Assembly: GCF_021653975.1 (NCBI RefSeq)
Contig: NZ_JAJKFK010000004.1
Span: 184,936 to 248,935, forward strand
Length of the DNA: 64,000 nucleotides
From: Amycolatopsis sp. GM8
GTDB taxonomy: Bacteria; Actinomycetota; Actinomycetes; Mycobacteriales; Pseudonocardiaceae
Reading direction: 5' to 3'
Shown here in pieces: positions 18,501 to 27,500 of the stretch. The translations under genes and the position numbers were made by a program. The notes beneath the pieces are model-generated. The model saw only the letters and a program-made list of their open reading frames with translations. It did no database searches and was not told the origin of the DNA. Position 1 is the stretch's first letter, and the number at the start of each line of letters is the position of its first letter.

Positions 18501-21500
18501 AACGGGCTGACCGCACCGAGCGGGCGAGCGCAGGAAAAGGTGATCCGCCAAGCCCTGACAGGGGCCGGTCTGTCCTTTTCGGACGTCGACGCGGTGGAGG
18601 CACACGGGACCGGGACGAAACTGGGCGACCCGATCGAGGCTCGGGCGCTGATCGCCACGTACGGCCGGGACCGTGGCGAGGACCGGCCGTTGTGGGTCGG
18701 TTCGCTGAAATCGAACATCGGGCACGCGCAGGCCGCGGCCGGCGTGGGTGGCGTCATCAAGATGGTGCTGGCATTGCGGCACGAGGTGCTGCCCAGGACG
18801 TTGCACGCGGATCAGCCGAGCGAGCACGTGGCGTGGGAGGGTTCCGGGCTGGCGCTGCTGACCGAGCCCGTGCCCTGGCCGCACACCGGCCGGCCGCGCC
18901 GCGCCGGGATCTCGTCGTTCGGGATCAGTGGCACCAACACCCACGTCGTGCTCGAAGAACCACCCGCACCGCCGGAGACACCGCATACGGCCGAACCGCC
19001 GGCCGTGACGCCCCTTGTCCTCTCGGCGAAGGCCGGTAGCGCTGTCAAGGCGCAGGCGGCGTTGCTTGCCGACGCGCTCGACCGCAGCGGCGCCGGCCTC
19101 GCCGACGCGGGACTGACCCTCGCCAGGCGCCCGCGGTTCGCCCACCGCGCGGTGGTGACCGGCGCCGATCGCGCGGATCTGGTGGCGGGCCTGCGCGCGC
19201 TGCACGAGGGGCGGCGCCACCACGGCGTGGTCAGCGGCCGGGCCGGATCCGAGCCTGCGGTCGCGTTCCTGTTCGGCGGGCAAGGCAGCCAGCGGCCGGG
19301 CATGGGCGCGGAGCTGTTCGGCGCCGCACCGGCCTACTCCTCGGCCTTCGACGAGATCTGCGCGCTGCTGGACCCGCTGCTCGGTTTGTCCCTGCGGGAC
19401 TTGACCGGCCCGGACGGCGACGAAGATCTGCTCCGCCAGACTCGGTACGCGCAACCGGCGCTGTTCGCCGTGGAGGTCGCGCTCTACCGGCTGGCCGAAA
19501 GTCTCGGCCTGAAACCGGATCTGCTCATCGGGCACTCCGTCGGCGAGCTCGCGGCGGCCCACGTGGCGGGCGTGTTCAGCCTGCCGGACGCGTGCGAGCT
19601 GGTCGCCGCTCGGGGGCGCCTCATGCAGTCGGCGCGCGAAGGTGGCGCGATGGCGGCCTTCGCCGCGAGCGAGGAGGAGGCCGCCGGTCTCGTCGCGGCG
19701 ACGGACGGCCGGGTGGAGGTCGCGGCCGTGAACGGTCCCTCGTCGATAGTGCTGGCCGGCGACTCCGACGTCGTCGAGGAACTGGCCGGGCGATGGCGCG
19801 CCAGCGGGCGCAAGGCCAGCCGGCTGCGGGTCAGCCACGCGTTCCACTCCCACCACATGGCCGACGTGCTCGCGCCGTACCGCGAGGTCCTCGACGCGCT
19901 GAGCTTCGCGCCGCCCGCGATCCCGATCGTTTCGACGGTGACCGGTCAGGTGGCCGAGGACGACGAGCTCACCCGCCCCGGCTACTGGGTCGGCCAGCTA
20001 CGGCAGCAAGTGCGGTTCGCCGACGCGGTGCGCACGGCCGCCGGCTCGGGCGCGGAGATCTTCGTCGAACTCGGGGGAGACGGCTCGCTCAGCGGAATGA
20101 CGCAGGAGACTCTCGACGGTGGCGTGACCGCCGTGCCGTTGCTGCGCCCCAAACTGCCCGCGACGACCACCGTGCCGGAAGCACTCGGCACCGCGCATGT
20201 CGCCGGGGCGGAGGTCGATTTCGAGCCGCTGTTCCCGGGCGGACGGATCACCGATCTGCCCACTTATCCCTTCGAGACCAAGCGCTATTGGCTCGACGCG
20301 CCGGCCGAACCGGTACGCCCGGACGAACTGGGAGTGGGACCGTCCGCGCACCCTTTGCTGGCCGCCGTCGTCGAACTCCCCGGCGAGAAGGGCGAACTGT
20401 TCACCGGCGTGCTCTCCCCGCGCACCCAGCCGTGGCTCGCCGATCACCGGATCGGCTCGGCGGTGCTGGTGCCCGCGGCGGTGCTGCTCGAGATGGCACT
20501 CGCGATGGGTACCCGCGCCGGGTACACCCGCGTCGACGGTTTCGCCGTGCACAGCCCGCTCGTCCTGGACGAGTCGGCAGAGCTGCAGATCCAGGTGATC
20601 TCCTCCGATGGCGAGTTCACCGTGCGGGCCCGGGCCGGCGAGAACTGGACTACGCACGCCACCGCGGTGTTCGCCCACGCCGCCGAGCCTGTCGAGGACC
20701 GGCCGTGGGTGGCCGAGCAGTCCGGATCGTTGGGCACCAAGGAGATCTACCGCCTCCTGGCCGAGCTCGGTTACGAGTACGGCCCGGCTTTCCAGGGACT
20801 GCGCTGGATCCGGCAGGAGGGCGACGACATCTACGCGGGCGTCGAACTCCCGCCGCGTGTCCTGCAGGAGTCGGCGAGGTACGAGATCCACCCGGCCCTG
20901 CTGGATGCCGCCATGCAGGCGCTTTCGCTGGACTCGGCGGCGGGGCCGCGGCGCGTTCCGCACACGCTCGACGGGGTCCGGCTGGCGGCTGCCGGCGCGG
21001 TGCGCGGGACCGTGCGACTGTCCCGTGTGGACACCGACACGTACCGGCTGGACATGGTCGATCCCACGGGCCGGACGGTGCTCGTCATCGAGCGGCTCGG
21101 CGTTCGTGCGCTGCCCAGCACCGAATCAGGCGTGTCCACTCGGTTGTACGACACGGTTTGGGAAGCTGTCGAAGCGGATTCGGCTGGTCACGATTTCGTG
21201 CTGGTCCACCAACTGAGCGAACTCCTGCACGAGCCGCCCGCCACCGTCCTGCTCGCGCAGCCGGACCGGACGCCGGACGCCGGACTGACCGACGACGCCG
21301 ACACGGCCCGGCTCGCCATCCAGCACTGGCTCGCGGACGAACGGTACGCACACTCGCGTCTGGTGTTCGTCACGCACGGCCTGCCGGTCACCGACGACGA
21401 GCCGGCCGATCCGCGGACCGCGGCGGTGTGGGGACTCGTGCGCTGCGCGCAGATCGAGCACCCGGGACGGTTCGCGCTGGTGGACACCGACACGCCCGAG

Positions 21501-24500
21501 CCCGCGCGCCTGGCGGCAGCGGTGCGGGCGGGTCACGGGCAGGTGGCCGTGCGCGGGGAGTCGGTGCTGATCCCGCGGTTGCGGGCGCGGCCCGATCAGG
21601 AGGACACGGTCGTTCTCCCACGGAGCGCCCGCGGCGGCACGGTTCTGGTCACCGGCGGAACCGGCGCACTGGGCCGGCTGATCGCGCGCCACCTGGTGAC
21701 CGCGCACGGTGCGCGGGAGCTGGTCCTGGTGAGCCGGCGAGGTGAGGCCCATCCCGATGCGGCGGTCATCGAAGCCGAGCTCGCCGAACTCGGGGCGCGC
21801 ACGCGGATCCTGGCCTGCGACCTGACGAACCGAGACGCCGTCGTTGGGCTGATCACCGGCCTGGGCACGTCGCTGACCGCTGTCGTGCACGCGGCCGGTA
21901 GCGCCGAGGACGCCGTGGTCGAGCGATTGTCCGCAGCCGATCTGCGCGCGGCGTCCGGGGTCAAGGTGGCCGGTGCCCGGCATCTGGACGAGCTGACCCG
22001 TGACCTCGAACTGGACGCGTTCGTGGCGTTCGGCTCGGTGGCCGGTGTCGTCGGCACCGCGGGCCAGAGCGCTTACGCCGCGGCGAACGCGGCGCTCGAG
22101 GCCGTCACGCGCATCAGGCGCCGGGCGGGCGCCGGTGGGGTCACGATCCATTGGGGACTGTGGGATGTGGCTTCCGGGATGGCGGGCTCGCTCGGGGAGC
22201 GGGACGTCGCCCGGCTCGCCTCGGTGGGCATCAAGGCCATGCCTGTCGCCAACGCGCTGGCGTCCTTCGACCAGGCGCTCGGCGTGACCGCACCCGCGGT
22301 CGTCGCCGCCGACCTGGACCTGCGAGCCGTCAATCGCTCACGCGTAACCGAACTGACTCGGGCGCGCGTGGCCGGTCCGGACCTCGGCAGCGTGGAGGCG
22401 CGGCCCGTGCCGGAACTGGTGCTCGACGCCGTGGCGTCGGTGCTCGGGCACGCCGGCCGTGCCGAGATCGACCCGGAACTGGCTTTCGCCGAACTCGGCT
22501 TCGACTCGTTGATGGCGGTGGAGCTGCGCAACCGCCTGACGGCCGACCTCGGGATCCGCCTGCGGCCCACCATCGTCTTCGACCACCCGACCCCGGCCGC
22601 ACTCATCCGGTTCGTCACTGCGGAGGCCGGTGGAGCCGCGAGCGCCGGCACCGAGCCCCCGTCCGTCCACAGTGGACCAGCTGACGACGAGATCGCGATC
22701 GTCGGGATGGCCTGCCGGTTCCCCGGCGGGGCCGCGAACCCGCGGCAGCTGTGGGATCTGCTCGAATCGGGCACGGACTCGATCTCCGAGTTCCCGGCCG
22801 ACCGGGGGTGGGATCCCGGGCTGTTCGACCCGGACCCCGAGCACGCCGGGACCTCCTACACCCGCTACGGCGGGTTCCTCCACGACGCGGCGGACTTCGA
22901 CCCGGAGTTCTTCGGGATCAGCCCGCGCGAGGCGCTGGCCGTCGACCCACAGCAGCGGCTTCTGCTGCAGACGGCTTGGGAAGCCGTCGAGGACGCGGGC
23001 ATCGACCCCGCATCGCTGCGCGGCAGTCGGACCGGCGTGTTCGCCGGCGTCATGTACTCCGACTACGGCGCCCGGGTGCACCAGCGCCGCGGGGCCGCGG
23101 GAGAGCTGGAGGGGTACCTGGTCAGCGGCAGCGCGGGCAGCGTCGCGTCCGGCCGGGTGTCCTACACGCTCGGGCTCGAAGGCCCGGCGGTCACCATCGA
23201 CACGGCGTGCTCCTCGTCGCTGGTCGCGGTCCACAACGCGGCGCGGTCGCTGCAGGGCCACGAGTGCGACCTGGCGCTGGCGGGTGGCGCGACGGTGATG
23301 GCGAGCCCGGCCACGTTCGTCGAGTTCAGCAGGCAGCGTGGGCTGGCTCCGGACGGCCGCTGCAAGCCCTTCTCCGTGCACGCCGACGGTACGGCGTGGG
23401 CTGAGGGCGCGGGCCTGCTCCTGCTGGAACGGCTGTCCGACGCCCGGCGCAACGGCCACCGCGTCCTGGCCGTGGTCAAGGGATCGGCGGTGAACCAGGA
23501 CGGCGCGAGCAACGGGCTGACCGCGCCGAGCGGGCCCGCCCAGGAACGCGTGATCCGCGCGGCCCTGCGCTCGGCGGGCTTGCGCTCCGCGGACGTCGAC
23601 GTGCTGGAGGCGCACGGGACCGGCACTCGTCTCGGTGACCCGATCGAGGCCGAGGCCGTGCTGGCGACCTACGGCCGGGACCGGGGCGATCGGCCCCCGC
23701 TGGTGCTGGGTTCGGTCAAGTCGAACCTCGGGCACACGCAGGCGGCCGCGGGTGTCGCGGGCATCATGAAGATGGTTCTGGCCATGCGGGCGGGGGTCGT
23801 GCCGGGCACCCTCCACGTCGACCGGCCCACCGGGGAGGTCGACTGGTCGGGTGGCACGGTGTCGGTCGCCGCTGAGCGGACCGGCTGGCCGGTGACCACC
23901 GGACCCCGGCGCGCCGCGGTTTCCGCGTTCGGGATCAGTGGCACGAACGCGCACGTGATTCTCGAACAGGGGGCGGACCCCGGACCGGAACCCGCCCCGG
24001 CGCCCACCGGGAAGATCCTGCCGTGGGTCCTGAGTTCCCGTACCAGGCAAGGTCTTCGCGCGCAGGCCGCCCGGCTGCGTGCCCATGTGCTCGACGATCC
24101 GGGCCTGCGTGCGGAGGACGTCGCCTTCTCCCTCGCGACCACCCGGACCGCGTTCGCGGAGCGGGCGGTCGTACTCGGGCGTGACCGGGAGGAACTGCTG
24201 GCCGGGCTCGAAAGCCTGATCTCGGGAGAGCCGGTGCCCTCCGGCGGGTTCCCGGCAGTGATCACCGGGGCCGTCTCGCGCGGTGGCACAGCGGTCATGT
24301 TCACCGGCCAGGGCAGCCAGCGTCCCGGAATGGGCACAGCACTCCACCGCGAATTCCCCGTCTACGCGGAAACGTTCGACGCGATCTGTGCCGCGTTTCA
24401 GCACGAAGACGGCCTCGACTTGAGAGCGGTCATCGACCCGGGCGCCGGCGACGACGAGGACCTCGTCCACCAGACCCGCTACACCCAGCCGGCCCTGTTC

Positions 24501-27500
24501 GCCCTGGAAGTCGCGCTCTACCGGCTGCTCGAATCCTGGGGCCTGTCCTCGGCGAGGCTGACCGGGCATTCCATCGGGGAGGTGGCGGCGGCACACGTCA
24601 GTGGCGCGCTCAGCCTGCCCGACGCGGTGAAGCTGGTCGCCGCGCGCGGCCGGCTCATGCAGCAGCTTCCGGCTGGCGGCGCGATGTTCTCGGTGCGAGC
24701 CTCCCAGGCGGTGGTGGAGTGGCTGATCGGTGAATCGAAGTCCACTGTGGACATCGCCGCCGTGAACGGGCCGAACTCGGTCGTGATCTCCGGCGCCGAG
24801 GCCGTGGTCACCCAACTGGCCGGGGTACTCGCGGATCTCGGCCACCGGGTGAAGCGACTCGTGGTCAGCCACGCGTTCCACTCGGCTCTGATGGAACCCA
24901 TGCTCGACGACTTCCGCGCTGCCGCAGGCGATCTGCGCCCCGGACCGATGACAGGCGAGGTGGTGTCGACGCTCACCGGTGTCACGGCGGACGCCACCAC
25001 CCTCGGTTCAGCCGAGCATTGGGCCGACCACGCGCGGCACGCCGTGCGGTTCGCCGACGCGCTGGCGTGGCTGCGTTCGCACGACACGACCGTGTTCCTC
25101 GAACTGGGCCCCGACGCGGCGCTGACCGCGATGGCAGAGGACTGCGACCTCGGGGAGGGGACCGCCACGGCCGCCGTGCTGAACCGCAAACAGGACGACT
25201 TGCCGGCGCTGTGGGGTTTTGTCGCGCGCGCGTTCGTCGCCGGAGTCACCTGGGACTGGCCGGCCATGCTCAGCGGCACCCGGGTTTCCCTGCCCACGTA
25301 TGCCTTTTCGCAGAAGCGGCTGTGGCTCGACGCGCCGGGTGCCGAGCCGGCCACCGCGGCCGGTCTCGGGTTCGACGATTCGGATCACCCGCTGATCGCG
25401 GCGGCGGTGAGCATTCCGGGCGGGCAGCAGGATGTCTACACCTCGGTGCTTTCCCTCGCCCGCCAGCCGTGGCTCGCCGACCACGCGCTGCGCGGCACAC
25501 CGCTCGTGCCGGCCGCGGCGACGGTGGAGCTGGCCGGCTGGATCGCGCGGCAGCATTCGTTCGATCAGCTCGAAGAGCTGACGCTGGCCGAGCCGCTGCC
25601 TGTCACCGGTGACGACTTGCGCCTGCGGATCAGCGTCGACCGCTCCGGGCCAGAGGCCGTGATCACGGTCCACTCCCAGCGAGAAGGTCCGGAATGGACA
25701 CTCAACGCGGAGGCGCGCACCGGCACGCAGGACGCTGCGCGCGAAGAGCCGGAGTGGGCATCGCAGTGGCCACCACGAGCACCACGAACCGGCCTCGACG
25801 GGATCTACGAACGGCTGGCCGCGCACGGCTACGACTACGGCCCGGCCTTCCAGGGCCTGCGCGCGTTGTGGCGGTCGGAAGGCGTGGTGTTCGCCGAGGT
25901 CGAGTTGCCGGACGGGGTCCGCCGTGACGGGGAAGCCGCCTGCCTTTTCGACGCCGCGCTGCACGCCCGGATCGTCGACACGCTCGAAGACGGGCGGCCG
26001 TCCGGTGATCGGCTCGACGTGCCGCACAGCTGGCGCCATGTCCGTGTGCATGCCACGCCGAGTGGCAGGTTACGCGTCCGGATCACCTCCTCCGGGGAGG
26101 GTGCGTTCGCGCTCGACGTGGCCGACGAGCAGGCACGCCCGGTGCTCTCGGTGGGGGAGATCCTGACTCGGCCGATCGACCCGCACTCGCTGACGGCGAA
26201 GACCCACCGGCCCCACGAGGTCGCGTGGGTCCCCGGCAGCCTCGTGGCCGCGGACAGCGGCATCGGCACCTCTGTGCTGGACCTGCGTGGTTCCTCGGCC
26301 GGTGGCGAGGTGGCCGAAGACGCGCGCGCGGCCCTCCACCAGGTTCTCGGCCGGATCCGGGAGACCGTCGGCAGTCCACAAGGGACGGATGACGCACTCG
26401 TGGTCATCACCGGCAACGCGGTCGCGGCCGGTGCCGCGGACAGGATCGAGGGGCTGGCGCAAGCAGCGGTCTGGGGACTGGTGCGCACCGCGCAGAACGA
26501 GTATCCGGGCCGGGTGCGCGTCATCGACGCCGACGAGCACGAGTCGTCGTTGTCGTTGCTGCCCCAGGTGATCGCCGCAGGACAGCCGCAGGTGGCGCTG
26601 CGCAGGGGCGAGATCCTGCTGCCACGGCTGCGCCCCGTGTCCGGCAGCCCCGCGGGCGCACCCGGCTTCGGTAACGGAACCGTGTTGCTCACCGGTGCGG
26701 GCGGCGGCCTGGGCGGGATTCTCGCGCGCCACCTGCTGACCCGGCACGGCGCGCGTCACCTACTGCTGGCGAGCAGGCGCGGTGATCGCGATCCGGCGCT
26801 GCGCGCACTGGTGTCCGAAATGGACACTGCCGGGGCCACCGTGACCGTCGCGGCCTGCGACATCGCCGACCCGGAGGCCCTGGCCGCGTTGCTCGCCGGA
26901 ATCCCGGCCGAGCACCCGCTCACGGCAGTGGTGCACGCGGCGGGCGTGCTCGACGACGCGGTGCTCGAAACCTTGACCGCCGAACAGCTGGACCGGGTCC
27001 TGCGCCCGAAGATCGACGCCGCGTGGAACCTGCACACCCTCACCGCGGGTCTGCCGCTGGAGGCCTTCGTGCTGCTCTCCTCGGTGGCCGGGGTCGTCGG
27101 CGCGACGGGACAAGCGGCTTATGCCGCGGGCAACACGTTCCTCGATGCCTTCGCCCAGCATCGTCGTGCGACGGGGTTGCCCGGCACTTCACTGGCGCTG
27201 GGCCTGTGGGACGGCGAATCGGGCGGCGGCATGGCCTCCGAGCTGCGAGCCTCGGATCGGGCCCGGATCGGCAGGCTCGGGATTCGCTCCACCCCGGCCA
27301 CCACCGGCCTCGAACTGTTCGACCGCTCGGTGGCCGACACCCGCGCCCTCCTGGTCCCGGTGCTGTTCGACACGCGGGCGATGAACAACCGGAACGGCGA
27401 ACTGCCGGACATCCTGGCCGATCTCGTGCCCGCGAAACCGAAGCGGGAACACCGCGCCGGTCCTGCCCTGCCCGAGCGAATCGCCGGATTGGCCGAGGAC

